A stretch of DNA of 32,091 nucleotides from Selenihalanaerobacter shriftii (GCF_900167185.1 NZ_FUWM01000024.1:1-32091), one strand, 5' to 3'; shown: positions 1 to 9,469, numbered from the stretch's first letter. Program-made: numbers and translations. Notes: a model not told the origin generated them from the sequence alone.

Positions 1-299
1 CTGGAAGTATTACTCCACATACTAAGTTTAATGCAGAAGTATATGTATTAGGTAAAGATGAAGGTGGAAGACATACTCCATTCTTTGATGGATATAGACC
101 ACAGTTTTATTTCAGAACTACAGACGTAACAGGAGATATTAATTTACCAGAAGGTGTAGATATGGTAATGCCTGGAGACAACATTGAAATGGAAGTAGAA
201 TTAATTACTCCAATTGCAATGGAAGCAGGATTAAGATTTGCGATTCGTGAAGGTGGAAAGACTGTAGGTGCTGGAGTTATTACTGGAATTATTGAGTAA
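1..299 (+). CDS. tuf: Elongation factor Tu, C-terminal part (partial)
   Basis: This is the last 98 codons of EF-Tu, the GTPase that carries aminoacyl-tRNA to the ribosomal A site. The 5' part, including the GTP-binding domain, lies outside the window; reading starts in phase at base 3. Visible are domain 3 motifs such as [19 protein letters not shown], the MVMPGDN stretch and the end [21 protein letters not shown], all typical of bacterial EF-Tu. The stop is TAA at 297-299. Its place directly before rpsJ is the usual end of a str operon (rpsL-rpsG-fusA-tuf). Confidence 0.97.
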   Translation, partial: GSITPHTKFNAEVYVLGKDEGGRHTPFFDGYRPQFYFRTTDVTGDINLPEGVDMVMPGDNIEMEVELITPIAMEAGLRFAIREGGKTVGAGVITGIIE

Positions 300-310
300 T
301 TAATATAGCG

Positions 311-353
311 AAAAAGAGAATGAGGAGGCAACCAATCCTCTCCTCTTCTTTTT
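311..353 (+). terminator. Hairpin with T-rich tail between tuf and rpsJ
   Basis: A purine-rich arm (AAAAAGAGAATGAGGAGG) is followed by a pyrimidine-rich arm (CCTCTCCTCTTCTTTTT). They can pair with a two-base bulge and a short CAACCAAT loop, then run into T-rich sequence. This looks like a Rho-independent terminator or attenuator separating the str and S10 operons. I see no clear promoter between it and rpsJ, so partial read-through into the S10 genes is likely. Confidence 0.5.
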
Positions 354-387
354 CTGTGTAATATTTTTCGCAACGGAGGTGGCAAAT

Positions 388-708
388 ATGGCGAAAAAAC
401 CTAATAAAGAGAAGATTAGAATCCGTTTGAAGGCATATGAGCATCAACTTCTAGATAAGTCAGCTAAGAAGATTGTTGAAACTGCCAAGAGAACTGGGGC
501 TGATGTTTCTGGTCCGGTACCATTACCGACTAAGAAAGAGGTCTTTACGGTCTTACGTTCACCTCATGTGCATAAGACGGCTCGTGAGCAATTTGAAATG
601 AGAACTCATAAAAGATTAATTGATATTTTAGAACCTACATCTAAGACTGTTGATTCGTTAATGCGTTTGGATTTACCAGCAGGTGTTGATATTGAGATTA
701 AATTATAA
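388..708 (+). CDS. rpsJ: 30S ribosomal protein S10
   Basis: S10 is a small-subunit head protein that also works in transcription antitermination with NusB in bacteria. The 106-residue product carries the family core [15 protein letters not shown], the [27 protein letters not shown] segment, and the end [12 protein letters not shown]. The usual length is about 102 residues. I start at ATG 388 because GGAGGT at 375-380 lies seven bases before it; an in-frame GTG at 379 falls inside that ribosome binding site and cannot be the start. It is the first gene of the S10 cluster. Confidence 0.97.
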   Translation: MAKKPNKEKIRIRLKAYEHQLLDKSAKKIVETAKRTGADVSGPVPLPTKKEVFTVLRSPHVHKTAREQFEMRTHKRLIDILEPTSKTVDSLMRLDLPAGVDIEIKL

Positions 709-762
709 TTACGCATTAAAATAGAATACTAGCTATTGGATTTATGAGGAGGTGCAAGCAAG

Positions 763-1392
763 ATGACAAAAGTAATTTTAGGAAAGAAAGTTGGTATGAC
801 ACAGATTTTTAATGACGAAGGAGACGTTATACCAGTAACTGTAGTGGAAGCTGGACCATGTTCTGTGGTTCAAAAGAAGATTGAAGAGGTGGACGGCTAC
901 AATGCAGTTCAATTTGGTTTTGAAGATATTAAAGAACAGCGAATTAATAAGCCGTTAAAAGGTCATTTTGAAAAGCATGGCGTTGAGCCTAAAAAATATA
1001 TTCAAGAGATTAGAATTAATGAAGATGAAGGTTATGAAGTAGGCGAAGTTATTAAAGCTGATGTTTTTGGAAACGGTGATAAAGTAGATGTGACAGGGAC
1101 TTCTAAGGGGAAAGGATTTTCTGGTACAATTAAGCGATGGAACTTTAGTCTTGGACCGAAGACTCATGGTTCTAGAAATTATAGATTACCAGGAGCAATT
1201 GGTGCCGGTTCTGATCCAGCAAGAGTCTTTAAAGGACAAAAAATGGCAGGACATATGGGTCGAGAGAAGGTAACGATTCAAAATTTAGAAGTTGTTAAAG
1301 TAGATCCAGAGAAGAATATTTTAGCAATTAAAGGTGCTGTTCCTGGACCGAAAAAAGGATTACTATTAATTAAAGAAACAGTTAAAGGATAA
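763..1392 (+). CDS. rplC: 50S ribosomal protein L3
   Basis: L3 is an early large-subunit assembly protein whose central loop reaches toward the peptidyl transferase centre. The 209-residue product begins with the family signature [12 protein letters not shown] and has [24 protein letters not shown] and [12 protein letters not shown]. In the centre-facing loop (residues 135-146) it reads [12 protein letters not shown], where most bacterial L3 proteins have an HR pair followed by PGS. This is a small departure from the usual sequence. An AGGAGGTG site precedes the ATG. Confidence 0.97.
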   Translation: MTKVILGKKVGMTQIFNDEGDVIPVTVVEAGPCSVVQKKIEEVDGYNAVQFGFEDIKEQRINKPLKGHFEKHGVEPKKYIQEIRINEDEGYEVGEVIKADVFGNGDKVDVTGTSKGKGFSGTIKRWNFSLGPKTHGSRNYRLPGAIGAGSDPARVFKGQKMAGHMGREKVTIQNLEVVKVDPEKNILAIKGAVPGPKKGLLLIKETVKG

Positions 1393-1417
1393 GTTGGGAA
1401 CGAAAGGAGGATAAAGT

Positions 1418-2044
1418 ATGCCTGAATTAGCATTATACAATAGAGAAGGTAGCCAAGTTGGCGAAGTTCAACTTGATGAAAATATTTTTGCCGTAGAAAT
1501 TAATGAACATGTTGTTCATGAAGCGGTAACTGCTCAATTAGCTGCTAAGAGAAGTGGTTCTGCTTCTACGAAGACACGAGGAAACGTTAGTGGTGGTGGC
1601 CGTAAACCTTGGAGACAGAAAGGTACTGGTCGAGCTCGTCACGGAAGTATTCGTTCGCCAATTTGGGTAGGTGGTGGAACAACTTTTGGTCCTCAACCAA
1701 GAAGTTATGCTAAAAAACTACCTAAGAAAGTTAAGAAATTAGCAGTAAAGTCAGTCTTTACTACTAAGGCAAATAATGAAGAATTAATTGTTGTGGATAA
1801 ATTAGATTTTGATCTTCCTAAAACTAAAGATATGATTAAAGTTTTAGAAGCATTAAATGTTAATGATCAAAAGGTATTAATTTTAACTACTGGAAAAGAC
1901 GAAAATTTATATAAATCAGCACGAAATATTCCAGGAGTGAAAGTTTTAGTTGCGTCTGCAGCAAATCCTTATGACCTTTTAAATAATGATAAAATAATTG
2001 CTACTAAAGACGCAATTGAGACAATAGAGGAGGTGCTGGACTAA
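1418..2044 (+). CDS. rplD: 50S ribosomal protein L4
   Basis: L4 lines part of the peptide exit tunnel. The 208-residue product has a normal length, with the long basic loop at about residues 45-103 (GGGRKPWRQKGTGRARHGS, then the PIWVGGGTTFGPQPRSY stretch) that reaches the tunnel and affects macrolide binding. The globular C-terminal half includes KVLILTTGKDENLYKSARNI. Its stop codon overlaps the rplW start by one base (TAATG at 2042-2046), which suggests translational coupling. In E. coli L4 represses its own operon; nothing visible here shows whether that holds in this organism. Confidence 0.97.
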   Translation: MPELALYNREGSQVGEVQLDENIFAVEINEHVVHEAVTAQLAAKRSGSASTKTRGNVSGGGRKPWRQKGTGRARHGSIRSPIWVGGGTTFGPQPRSYAKKLPKKVKKLAVKSVFTTKANNEELIVVDKLDFDLPKTKDMIKVLEALNVNDQKVLILTTGKDENLYKSARNIPGVKVLVASAANPYDLLNNDKIIATKDAIETIEEVLD

Positions 2045-2334
2045 TGAGAGAAGCACAAGATATTATTATCCAGCCTCATATCTCTGAAAGAGCTATGATG
2101 GATATAGAGGAAAATAACTGGTATACTTTTAAAGTTGTTTTAGATGCTAATAAGTCAGAGATTAAGAAAGCCATTGAAGAAATCTTTGATGTAAAAGTTA
2201 AAAAAGTAACTACTAATCGTATGCCTGGTAAGAAAAGAAGAATGGGTGTGCATGAAGGTAAGCGACCTGATTGGAAAAAAGCTAGGGTTAAGTTAGATCA
2301 AGAAGATAGAATCGAAATATTTGAAGGTATGTAA
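2044..2334 (+). CDS. rplW: 50S ribosomal protein L23
   Basis: L23 sits at the exit of the peptide tunnel, where trigger factor and SRP dock. The 96-residue product has the normal length, with the N-terminal motif IIIQPHISERA, the YTFKVVLDANKSEIKKAIEEIFDVKV core and the basic loop NRMPGKKRRMGVHEGKRPDWKKA. The ATG shares one base with the rplD stop, so it is probably translated by coupling. The end of rplD also contains GAGGAGG (2029-2035), which can serve as its ribosome binding site. Confidence 0.97.
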   Translation: MREAQDIIIQPHISERAMMDIEENNWYTFKVVLDANKSEIKKAIEEIFDVKVKKVTTNRMPGKKRRMGVHEGKRPDWKKARVKLDQEDRIEIFEGM

Positions 2335-2361
2335 TTTTTAAGCGAAAAGGAGGGAATTAGA

Positions 2362-3198
2362 ATGGCGATTAAAAAGTTTAAACCAACTTCACCGGCTAGA
2401 AGATATATGACGGTTGAATCTTTTGATGAGATCACTACTGATCAGCCAGAGAAGTCTTTATTAGCTCCAATTAAAAAGACTGGTGGTCGGAATTCAAATG
2501 GCCGAATTACATCTAGACGTCGAGGTGGAGGGCATAAAAGAAAGTATAGAGTTATTGACTTTAAACGAGATAAGGACGGAGTACCGGCTAAGGTAGCAAC
2601 TATTGAATATGATCCAAACCGTTCTGCTCGAATTGCTTTATTACATTATGCTGATGGAGAGAAGCGATATATTTTAGCTCCAAGAGGAATTGAAGTAGGT
2701 AATGAAATATTTTCTGGAGAAGGTACTGACATTAAACCTGGAAATGCATTGAAGCTAAAAAATATTCCTATAGGTACTGTTATTCATAATGTTGAATTAA
2801 AGCCTGGAAGAGGTGGCCAACTAGTTAGGTCTGCTGGAGCTCAAGCTCAATTAATGGCTAAAGAAGGAAAGTATGTTCATGTAAAGCTTCCTTCTGGAGA
2901 AGTTAGATTAATTAGAGCTGAATGCAAAGCTACTATCGGCCAAGTTGGGAATGTTGAACACGAGAATATTACTATCGGTAAAGCTGGACGTAGCCGTTGG
3001 TTAGGTCGTCGACCAAAAGTGCGTGGTGTGTCTATGAACCCTCATGATCATCCACATGGTGGTGGAGAAGGTAAAAAAGCAGCTGGAAGACATCCAGTTA
3101 CTCCTTGGGGTCAGCCAACTATTGGTAAGAAGACACGTAAATCTAAAAAGTCCGATAAGCTAATTATTCGACGTCGTAACGAGAGGAAGAAAGATTAG
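2362..3198 (+). CDS. rplB: 50S ribosomal protein L2
   Basis: L2 is required for subunit association and peptidyl transferase activity. The 278-residue product matches the family length of about 276. It shows the N-terminal [33 protein letters not shown], the [13 protein letters not shown] beta-barrel region, and the C-terminal [12 protein letters not shown] at residues 226-237, which contains the conserved histidine near the catalytic centre. A GGAGGG site sits upstream of the ATG. Confidence 0.98.
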   Translation: MAIKKFKPTSPARRYMTVESFDEITTDQPEKSLLAPIKKTGGRNSNGRITSRRRGGGHKRKYRVIDFKRDKDGVPAKVATIEYDPNRSARIALLHYADGEKRYILAPRGIEVGNEIFSGEGTDIKPGNALKLKNIPIGTVIHNVELKPGRGGQLVRSAGAQAQLMAKEGKYVHVKLPSGEVRLIRAECKATIGQVGNVEHENITIGKAGRSRWLGRRPKVRGVSMNPHDHPHGGGEGKKAAGRHPVTPWGQPTIGKKTRKSKKSDKLIIRRRNERKKD

Positions 3199-3230
3199 TT
3201 TATAGGAGAAATCGAAAGGAGGTAACTAAC

Positions 3231-3515
3231 TTGGGTCGTTCAGTTAAAAAGGGACCATTCGTCGATAAAAAGTTATTAGCTAAGATTGAAGAACTGAATG
3301 AATCTGGAGAGAAACAAGTGATTAGAACTTGGTCACGAAGTTCTACTATCTTTCCACAAATGGTTGGTCATACAATAGCTGTTTATGATGGTCGGAAGCA
3401 TGTGCCTATTTTTATTACAGAAGAAATGGTTGGACATAAATTAGGGGAGTTTGCTCCGACTAGATTATTTAGACAGCACGGATCACATTCGGAAAGATCA
3501 ACATCGCTTAAGTAA
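3231..3515 (+). CDS. rpsS: 30S ribosomal protein S19
   Basis: S19 is a head protein that contacts S13 and the subunit bridge. The 94-residue product is nearly full family identity: [46 protein letters not shown], and GEFAPTRLF. The start codon is TTG, placed eight bases after a strong AAAGGAGG (3215-3222), and the protein begins exactly where homologues begin. Confidence 0.97.
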   Translation: MGRSVKKGPFVDKKLLAKIEELNESGEKQVIRTWSRSSTIFPQMVGHTIAVYDGRKHVPIFITEEMVGHKLGEFAPTRLFRQHGSHSERSTSLK

Positions 3516-3531
3516 GAGAGGAGGAGAATAA

Positions 3532-3873
3532 ATGGAAGCGAGAGCTATCGCTAAAGAGGTACGCATTTCTCCGCGAAAAGCTAGACAGGTAATAGATTTA
3601 GTTAGAGGTAAGGATGTTGCAGAGGCTATTGGAATTCTTAGACATACTCCTAAGAAGGCTTCTAAAATTATTGAAAAAGTATTAACTTCTGCTGTAGCTA
3701 ATGCGGAAAATAATCATGGTATGATTGCTGATGAATTATATATATCAAAAGCTTATGTAGATCAAGGGCCGACTATGAAGAGATATCAACCAAGAGCTAT
3801 GGGTCAAGCGAGCCCTATTAATAAACGTACGAGTCATATTACTATTAAAGTTAAGGAAAAGAAGGAGGGATAG
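3532..3873 (+). CDS. rplV: 50S ribosomal protein L22
   Basis: L22 contributes an extended beta-hairpin to the peptide exit tunnel next to L4. The 113-residue product has [17 protein letters not shown], ending the helical part with [12 protein letters not shown], and the hairpin at about residues 80-100 ([20 protein letters not shown]), which is the site of macrolide-resistance changes in other bacteria. I see no insertion or deletion in that hairpin. An AGGAGGAG site precedes the ATG. Confidence 0.97.
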   Translation: MEARAIAKEVRISPRKARQVIDLVRGKDVAEAIGILRHTPKKASKIIEKVLTSAVANAENNHGMIADELYISKAYVDQGPTMKRYQPRAMGQASPINKRTSHITIKVKEKKEG

Positions 3874-3877
3874 TTAA

Positions 3878-4525
3878 GTGGGACAGAAAATAAATCCACA
3901 CGGTTTAAGAATTGGAGTTATTAAAGACTGGGATGCAAAATGGTATGCTGATAAAGATGAATATGCTGATTTATTACATGAAGATTTAGAAATTAGAGAT
4001 CATGTTAAAAATAAAATGTATAGTGCAGGTATTGCTCGGATTGTAATTGAAAGAGCTGCTGATCGAGTAAAGCTAGATGTTCACACTGCTCGTCCAGGAA
4101 TGGTAATTGGAAAAGGTGGTTCTGAAGTAAATGCTTTAAGAAATGAATTACAAGATATAACTGGTAAAAAAGTTCAGATTAATGTTGTTGAAGTTAAAAA
4201 TCCAGAGAAGACAGCACAATTAGTTGCTGAGAATATAGCCAGTCAAATGGAGAATAGAGTTTCATTCCGAAGAGCAATGAGACAATCTATGAATCGAGCT
4301 TTAAGACAAAGTGGTGTAGAAGGTTTTAAGATTGAATGTAGTGGACGTTTAGGAGGAGCTGAAATGGCTCGAAGAGAAGGATATCATGAAGGGAATGTAC
4401 CACTTCATACTCTAAGAGCTGATATTGATTACGGTTTTGCTGAAGCATATACTACTTTTGGTAAAATTGGAGTTAAAGTTTGGATTAATAAAGGTGAAAT
4501 TCTACCAGAAGTAGATAACGACTAG
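3878..4525 (+). CDS. rpsC: 30S ribosomal protein S3
   Basis: S3 forms part of the mRNA entry channel. The 215-residue product begins [15 protein letters not shown] and carries the KH-domain loop GMVIGKGG at residues 74-81, followed by the C-terminal domain with [24 protein letters not shown] and [18 protein letters not shown]. The start is GTG, only four bases after the rplV stop, with its AAGGAGGG site located inside the end of rplV. Confidence 0.97.
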   Translation: MGQKINPHGLRIGVIKDWDAKWYADKDEYADLLHEDLEIRDHVKNKMYSAGIARIVIERAADRVKLDVHTARPGMVIGKGGSEVNALRNELQDITGKKVQINVVEVKNPEKTAQLVAENIASQMENRVSFRRAMRQSMNRALRQSGVEGFKIECSGRLGGAEMARREGYHEGNVPLHTLRADIDYGFAEAYTTFGKIGVKVWINKGEILPEVDND

Positions 4526-4555
4526 ATAAATTTGGTTAGAAAGGAGGCAACAAAT

Positions 4556-4990
4556 ATGTTAATACCTAAGCGGGTTAAACATAGAAAGCAGCATAGAGGT
4601 AGATTAAAAGGGAAAGCACATCGAGGTACTACAGTTAACTTCGGTGAATACGGATTACAGGCTTTAGAGCCTGCCTGGATTACAAATCGCCAAATAGAAG
4701 CTGCTAGAATTGCAATTACTCGTTATATTAAGCGAGGAGGTAAAGTTTGGGTTAATATCTTCCCTGATAAGCCGGTAACAGCTAAACCAGCTGAGACTAG
4801 AATGGGTTCTGGAAAAGGTGCGACTGAACACTGGGTGGCTGTAGTAAAGCCTGGTCGAGTTATGTTTGAAATCGCTGGTATTGAGGAAGAGGTAGCAAGA
4901 GAAGCTATGCGTTTAGCATCTCATAAGTTACCGATTAAGACTAAATTTGTAAAACGTGAAGGAATGGATGGTGACAGCGATGAAAGCTAA
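4556..4990 (+). CDS. rplP: 50S ribosomal protein L16
   Basis: L16 organises the A-site region of the large subunit. The 144-residue product has the family start [19 protein letters not shown], then [38 protein letters not shown] and [21 protein letters not shown] choose ATG 4556 because AAGGAGG at 4541-4547 sits just before it and homologues start there; an upstream in-frame TTG at 4532 lies before the ribosome binding site. The C-terminus ([10 protein letters not shown]) is a little longer than usual and overlaps rpmC. Confidence 0.96.
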   Translation: MLIPKRVKHRKQHRGRLKGKAHRGTTVNFGEYGLQALEPAWITNRQIEAARIAITRYIKRGGKVWVNIFPDKPVTAKPAETRMGSGKGATEHWVAVVKPGRVMFEIAGIEEEVAREAMRLASHKLPIKTKFVKREGMDGDSDES

Positions 4991-5180
4991 AGAGCTGAGA
5001 GAATTAACTTCTAAAGAGTTGAATCATAAGTTAGGTGGATTGAAGGAAGAATTATTTAACTTAAGATTTCAGAAAGCAACTGCTCAATTAGATAATCCGG
5101 CTCGAATTCGAGAGGTAAAGAAAAGTATTGCTCGGGTTAATACGATTATGCGTGAACGTGAGTTGGAAATTAATCATTAG
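4980..5180 (+). CDS. rpmC: 50S ribosomal protein L29
   Basis: L29 is a small two-helix protein near the tunnel exit and L23. From ATG 4980 the product is 66 residues, the normal size, starting [14 protein letters not shown] and containing [31 protein letters not shown], the family core. The start overlaps the end of rplP by 11 bases, giving translational coupling. In-frame alternatives at ATG 4968 and GTG 4971 lie closer to an AAGGA at 4959-4963; I prefer 4980 because homologues begin MKA, but the exact start is not certain. Confidence 0.93.
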   Translation: MKAKELRELTSKELNHKLGGLKEELFNLRFQKATAQLDNPARIREVKKSIARVNTIMRERELEINH

Positions 5181-5206
5181 TCTTATTTGATAAAGGAGGT
5201 TATCTA

Positions 5207-5461
5207 ATGTCTGATAAAAAGCGTAAATTAAGAACTGGAACCGTTGTTAGTGATAAGATGGATAAGACGGTTGTAGTTGCTGTTGAGCGTAAGACTCAAC
5301 ACCCACTATATAAGCGAGTTATTACGCGAACTTCTCGTTTTAAAGCTCATGATGAAAATAATGAATGTAATGTTGGAGATAAAGTAAAAATTGTAGAAAC
5401 AAGGCCAATTAGTAAACAGAAACGATGGAAGTTAGAAGAGATTATTCGAAAAGCAAAGTAA
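5207..5461 (+). CDS. rpsQ: 30S ribosomal protein S17
   Basis: S17 is an early-binding 16S rRNA protein with an OB fold. The 84-residue product has the normal length and the motifs [43 protein letters not shown] and [20 protein letters not shown]. An AAAGGAGGT site precedes the ATG. Confidence 0.97.
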   Translation: MSDKKRKLRTGTVVSDKMDKTVVVAVERKTQHPLYKRVITRTSRFKAHDENNECNVGDKVKIVETRPISKQKRWKLEEIIRKAK

Positions 5462-5503
5462 GCATGTAAGGAAAGGTTAGTTGAAGAAAGGAGGGTACTG
5501 ACC

Positions 5504-5872
5504 ATGATTCAAGTAGAATCTAGATTAAAGGTAGCTGATAACTCTGGAGCACGAGGACTACTATGTGTTAAAGTATTAGGAGGCTCTAAGAAAAGGTATG
5601 CTACTATAGGTGATACAATCATTGCTACTGTTAAAGAGGCTATTCCTGATGGAATGGTTAAGAAAGGTGAAGTAGTAAAAGCAGTAGTTGTGAGAACTCA
5701 AAAAGAATATAGAAGACCAGATGGATCATATATTAGTTTTGATGAAAATTCAGCTGTAATTATTGATAAGAATAATAACCCTCAAGGAACGAGAGTTTTT
5801 GGTCCGGTAGCGAGAGAACTAAGGGATAAAAAGTTTACTCGAATTATTTCCCTAGCGCCAGAGGTATTATAA
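5504..5872 (+). CDS. rplN: 50S ribosomal protein L14
   Basis: L14 lies at the subunit interface, where it also binds the silencing factor RsfS in other bacteria. The 122-residue product has exactly the usual length, starting [17 protein letters not shown] and containing [20 protein letters not shown] and [20 protein letters not shown], ending with [19 protein letters not shown]. It is preceded by an AAAGGAGGG ribosome binding site. Confidence 0.98.
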   Translation: MIQVESRLKVADNSGARGLLCVKVLGGSKKRYATIGDTIIATVKEAIPDGMVKKGEVVKAVVVRTQKEYRRPDGSYISFDENSAVIIDKNNNPQGTRVFGPVARELRDKKFTRIISLAPEVL

Positions 5873-5921
5873 TTTATCAGAGTTAAATGTAATCTTCATG
5901 TCTCGAAAGGAGGTAGTTGAC

Positions 5922-6248
5922 TTGACTATTCCTAAATTGCATGTAAAGCAAGGCGATATGGTTAAAATTATCGCTGGGAATGATAAAGGTAAAAGTGGAG
6001 AGGTTTTAAAAGCTTTTCCAAAAGATAATCGGGTAGTTGTAGAAGGTATTAACATTATTAAAAAACATGAACGTCCTACACAAGATATGCCACAAGGTGG
6101 AATTATTGAAAAAGAAGGGACGATTAATAGTGCAAATGTAATGTTAATCTGTAACCATTGTGAGCAACCTACTAGAACTGGAAAAAAAGTTTTAGATTCT
6201 GGTGAAAAAGCACGGGTTTGTAAAAAATGTGGAGAAGTTGTGGAATAA
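5922..6248 (+). CDS. rplX: 50S ribosomal protein L24
   Basis: L24 initiates large-subunit assembly. The 108-residue product starts MTIPKLHVKQGDMVKIIAGNDKGKSGEV, the KOW motif region. The C-terminal part has two Cys pairs (C77/C80 and C100/C103) within the usual VMLICNHCEQPTR and RVCKKCGEV stretches. I use the TTG at 5922, seven bases after AGGAGGT (5908-5914). An in-frame ATG at 5898 lies upstream of that site and would add residues that homologues lack. Confidence 0.96.
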   Translation: MTIPKLHVKQGDMVKIIAGNDKGKSGEVLKAFPKDNRVVVEGINIIKKHERPTQDMPQGGIIEKEGTINSANVMLICNHCEQPTRTGKKVLDSGEKARVCKKCGEVVE

Positions 6249-6290
6249 TAATTTAATCTACTGTTCTGTGATGGAAGGAGGACAAAGCTA

Positions 6291-6830
6291 ATGGCAGTAT
6301 TAAAAGAAAGATATCAAGATGAGATTGTTGATGAATTAATGGAAAAATTTGATTATGATAACGTTATGCAAGTTCCAAAGATAGAGAAAGTTACTGTTAA
6401 TATGGGAATCGGTGATGCCGAAGAAGATGCTAGATTATTAGATAATGCGGTAGAGGAACTTAGAACAATCACTGGACAAGAGCCTGTTATCACTAGAGCT
6501 CAAAAGTCTATCGCTAATTTTAAAATTAGAAAAGGAATGCCTGTAGGGTGCAAAGTAACGCTACGTGGTGGACAAATGTATGAGTTCTTATATAAATTAA
6601 TTAATATTGCTTTACCACGGGTTCGTGACTTTAGAGGACTTTCTACTAAATCTTTTGATGGAAGAGGTAATTACTCTTTAGGTATTACTAATCAAGTAAT
6701 TTTTCCAGAAATTGATGTAGATGACGTAGATAAGACTCGAGGTATGGATGTTACTATTGTAACGAGTGCTGAGTCTGATGAGGAAGCTAAAGGCCTACTT
6801 GAATTGATGAATATGCCGTTTAAAAAATAA
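6291..6830 (+). CDS. rplE: 50S ribosomal protein L5
   Basis: L5 binds 5S rRNA in the central protuberance. The 179-residue product has the family length and motifs: [54 protein letters not shown], and [15 protein letters not shown] with [27 protein letters not shown] ribosome binding site lies ten bases before the ATG. Confidence 0.98.
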   Translation: MAVLKERYQDEIVDELMEKFDYDNVMQVPKIEKVTVNMGIGDAEEDARLLDNAVEELRTITGQEPVITRAQKSIANFKIRKGMPVGCKVTLRGGQMYEFLYKLINIALPRVRDFRGLSTKSFDGRGNYSLGITNQVIFPEIDVDDVDKTRGMDVTIVTSAESDEEAKGLLELMNMPFKK

Positions 6831-6857
6831 ATTATGATTTAATAAGGAGGGAAAAGA

Positions 6858-7043
6858 GTGGCCCGAAAAGCTAAAATAGAGAAAGCCAAAAAAGAGAAAG
6901 ACCATTCTACTAGAGGCGTTATTCGTTGCCGACGTTGTGGTCGAGCTCGAGGTGTTCTCCGTAAATTTGAATTGTGTCGAATCTGTTTTAGAGAATTAGC
7001 TCATAAGGGAGTTTTGCCTGGAGTTAAGAAATCTAGTTGGTAA
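6858..7043 (+). CDS. rpsN: 30S ribosomal protein S14, zinc-binding short form
   Basis: This is the 61-residue zinc (C+) type of S14, with C24/C27 and C40/C43 forming the ribbon ([20 protein letters not shown]) and the end GVKKSSW. It stabilises the small-subunit head. Many Firmicutes also keep a longer zinc-free paralogue expressed when zinc is scarce; no such copy is in this window. Translation starts at GTG 6858 after AAGGAGGG. Confidence 0.97.
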   Translation: MARKAKIEKAKKEKDHSTRGVIRCRRCGRARGVLRKFELCRICFRELAHKGVLPGVKKSSW

Positions 7044-7082
7044 ATTGTAGTGTGTTGAAATATAGAAAGGAGGTTGGTTTTA

Positions 7083-7481
7083 GTGTCTATGACTGATCCG
7101 ATCGCAGATATGTTAACAAGAATTAGAAATGCTAACTTGGCTACAAAAAATACTGTAGAGATTCCAGCATCTAATTTAAAAGAAGAAATTTCTAAAATTT
7201 TAAAAGATGAAGGTTTTATTAAAAATTATAGACGTATTGAAGATAATGCACAAGGTAGATTAAGGTTAGATTTAAAGTATGGAAATAATGATGAAAAAGT
7301 TATTACTGGATTAAAGAGAATTAGTAAGCCAGGATTGAGAGTTTATGCATCTAAAGATGAAGTACCTAAAGTACTAGGTGGTTTAGGGGTTGCTATTGTC
7401 TCTACATCTCAGGGAGTAGTTACTGATAAGGATGCTCGTGAGAAAGGAATCGGTGGAGAAGTTCTCTGTTATGTTTGGTAA
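7083..7481 (+). CDS. rpsH: 30S ribosomal protein S8
   Basis: S8 is a primary 16S rRNA binder in the platform and the translational repressor of the spc operon in E. coli. The product from GTG 7083 is 132 residues, the same as typical Bacillus S8, and begins [18 protein letters not shown]; later motifs are [35 protein letters not shown] and [10 protein letters not shown] reject the in-frame TTG at 7074 because it overlaps the AAAGGAGG site at 7066-7073. An ATG at 7089 is also possible. Confidence 0.96.
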   Translation: MSMTDPIADMLTRIRNANLATKNTVEIPASNLKEEISKILKDEGFIKNYRRIEDNAQGRLRLDLKYGNNDEKVITGLKRISKPGLRVYASKDEVPKVLGGLGVAIVSTSQGVVTDKDAREKGIGGEVLCYVW

Positions 7482-7514
7482 TTTGAATTAGAATAGGAAT
7501 AGGAGGTGTCAGTA

Positions 7515-8048
7515 ATGTCTCGTGTTGGACATTTACCAGTTGAAATTCCGGAAAAGATAGAAGTTACAGTGGAAGATAATGTAGTTACTATAAAAGGTCC
7601 AAAAGGTGAATTATCACAAGAAATTAATGAACATTTAGATATTAGCCTTGAAGATAATACTATCACTATTAATAGGTCTACAAATTCTAGAGATGATAAA
7701 TGTGTCCATGGTTTAAGTAGAAGTTTAGTTATTAACATGATCGAAGGTGTGATTAATGGATTCGAAAAGAAACTAGAATTAAATGGTGTAGGTTATAGAG
7801 TTCAAAAACAAGGAAGTAATTTAGAATTAAAAGTAGGATATTCACATCCTGTAGTAATTGAACCAGCAGAAGGTATTGAATTAAATGTAGAAGGTAATGA
7901 TAAGATTATAGTGAGTGGTATTGATAAGCAAAAGGTAGGAGAAACAGCTGCTAATATTAGAGCTGTCCGTCCACCAGAACCTTATAATGGTAAAGGAATC
8001 AAATATATTGATGAACATATCAGTAGAAAAGAAGGTAAGACTGGTTAA
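7515..8048 (+). CDS. rplF: 50S ribosomal protein L6
   Basis: L6 lies near the sarcin-ricin loop and factor-binding site. The 177-residue product starts MSRVGHLPVEIPEKIEV, followed by the repeated two-domain fold with TIKGPKGEL, NMIEGVINGFEKKLELNGVGYRV and the end RPPEPYNGKGIKYIDEHISRKEGK. ATG 7515 lies six bases after AGGAGGTG (7501-7508); the in-frame GTG at 7506 is part of that site and is not the start. Confidence 0.97.
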   Translation: MSRVGHLPVEIPEKIEVTVEDNVVTIKGPKGELSQEINEHLDISLEDNTITINRSTNSRDDKCVHGLSRSLVINMIEGVINGFEKKLELNGVGYRVQKQGSNLELKVGYSHPVVIEPAEGIELNVEGNDKIIVSGIDKQKVGETAANIRAVRPPEPYNGKGIKYIDEHISRKEGKTG

Positions 8049-8096
8049 TGATTTTCAGTTTTAATGAACTATAGTTAGAGGAAGGAGTGACTTGGT

Positions 8097-8447
8097 ATGA
8101 GTACAAGCAGACAGAGACGACATAAAAGAGTCCGAAAAAAAGTTAGTGGAACTCCAAGTAAGCCTCGTTTAAATGTTTATCGTAGTTTGAAGCATATCTA
8201 TGCTCAAGTTATCGATGACTTAGCTGGAGAAACATTAGTATCAGCCTCTACTATTGAACCAGCGATTAGAGATGAAGTTGATAATGGAGGAAATGTCGAG
8301 GCAGCTAAAGAAGTAGGAAAATTAGTAGCTAAAAGAGCTCTTGAAGAGGGCATTGAACAAGTTGTTTTTGATCGTGGTGGAAATAAATTTCACGGAAGAA
8401 TTAAGGCTGTAGCTGAAGCAGCTAGAGAGAGCGGTTTAGAATTTTAA
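8097..8447 (+). CDS. rplR: 50S ribosomal protein L18
   Basis: L18 binds 5S rRNA together with L5. The 116-residue product is slightly shorter at the N-terminus than the common 120-residue form, but carries [37 protein letters not shown], the middle [23 protein letters not shown], and the end YHGR-like [19 protein letters not shown]. An AAGGAGTGA ribosome binding site precedes the ATG. Confidence 0.97.
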   Translation: MSTSRQRRHKRVRKKVSGTPSKPRLNVYRSLKHIYAQVIDDLAGETLVSASTIEPAIRDEVDNGGNVEAAKEVGKLVAKRALEEGIEQVVFDRGGNKFHGRIKAVAEAARESGLEF

Positions 8448-8466
8448 AGTAAAAGGAGGGAAAGAA

Positions 8467-8970
8467 GTGAATAACAACATAGACCCTAATGAATTAGATT
8501 TAGATGAAAGAGTTGTTAATATTAATCGAGTTTCTAAGGTAGTTAAGGGAGGAAGACGTTTTAGTTTCAGTTCTTTAGTAGTCGTTGGAGACGGAAACGG
8601 TCATGTAGGAGCTGGTATTGGTAAAGCTAATGAGGTTCCTGCAGCTATTCATAAAGGAATTGATGCTGCTAAGAAGGAATTAATTAAGATCCCTTTATCT
8701 GACACAACTATTCCACATGAAGTTACTGGTGTATTTTGTGGAGGTAGAGTTCTATTAAAACCAGCTTCAGAAGGTACTGGAGTAATTGCCGGAGGATCTA
8801 TTAGAGCGGTAGTTGAATTAGCTGGTATTAAAGATATTTTAACTAAGTCTTTAGGTAGTGATAATCCACTTAATATGGTAAACGCTGCGATACAAGGTTT
8901 AAAAGAATTAAAAGATGTTGAAGAAGTTGCTAAATTAAGAGGTAAAAGTGTAGAAGAATTATTAGGATAA
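8467..8970 (+). CDS. rpsE: 30S ribosomal protein S5
   Basis: S5 helps form the mRNA entry pore and influences decoding accuracy. The 167-residue product has the double-stranded-RNA-binding fold at its N-terminal half ([40 protein letters not shown]) and the C-terminal domain with [21 protein letters not shown] and [14 protein letters not shown]. The start is GTG after AAAGGAGGG. The next gene is rplO directly; the rpmD gene that usually follows rpsE is absent here. Confidence 0.97.
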   Translation: MNNNIDPNELDLDERVVNINRVSKVVKGGRRFSFSSLVVVGDGNGHVGAGIGKANEVPAAIHKGIDAAKKELIKIPLSDTTIPHEVTGVFCGGRVLLKPASEGTGVIAGGSIRAVVELAGIKDILTKSLGSDNPLNMVNAAIQGLKELKDVEEVAKLRGKSVEELLG

Positions 8971-9022
8971 TGAATATAGCAAAATCCAAGTATTATTTAA
9001 TAGTTTAAAGGAGGTGAAGTTA

Positions 9023-9469
9023 ATGAAACTTCATGATTTAAAACCAGCTGAAGGAGCTAAGAAGAATCGTAAACGTGTAGGACGAGGTATAGGATCTAAT
9101 AAAGGAAAAACATCAGGTCGTGGCCATAAAGGTCAGAATGCACGTAGTGGTGGAGGTGTAAGACCAGGGTTTGAAGGTGGTCAAACGCCATATTTTAGAC
9201 GTTTCCCTAAGCGAGGGTTTACAAATAAGTTTAAGAAAGAATATGCTGAAGTTAATGTAAAGAGCTTAAACAAATTTGAAGAAGGAATAGAGGTTACTCC
9301 TGAGCTATTAGAAGAAAAAAATGGTTTAGCTAAGCAGGTGAAAGATGGTATAAAGGTTCTTGGTGATGGTGAATTAGACGTAGCCTTAACAGTAAAGGCT
9401 CACGGATTTACTAAATCCGCTGTAGAAAAGATTGAAAATGCTGGCGGGAAAATAGAGGTGATTGAATAA
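9023..9469 (+). CDS. rplO: 50S ribosomal protein L15
   Basis: L15 is a late-assembling large-subunit protein with a long basic N-terminal tail. The 148-residue product has [22 protein letters not shown], then [29 protein letters not shown] and [10 protein letters not shown], all family hallmarks. ATG 9023 follows AAAGGAGGTGA (9007-9017); the in-frame GTG at 9014 is inside that site. The stop codon overlaps the secY ATG by one base (TAATG). Confidence 0.97.
   Translation: MKLHDLKPAEGAKKNRKRVGRGIGSNKGKTSGRGHKGQNARSGGGVRPGFEGGQTPYFRRFPKRGFTNKFKKEYAEVNVKSLNKFEEGIEVTPELLEEKNGLAKQVKDGIKVLGDGELDVALTVKAHGFTKSAVEKIENAGGKIEVIE

Noticed and set aside
107-385. Minus-strand reading frame of 92 codons opposite the tuf end
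   Set aside because: It runs antisense through EF-Tu coding sequence and the tuf terminator, and its composition follows the opposite strand. No family resemblance.
955-1167. Minus-strand reading frame of 70 codons inside rplC
   Set aside because: It lies wholly within a conserved ribosomal protein gene and shows no recognisable protein or ribosome binding site.
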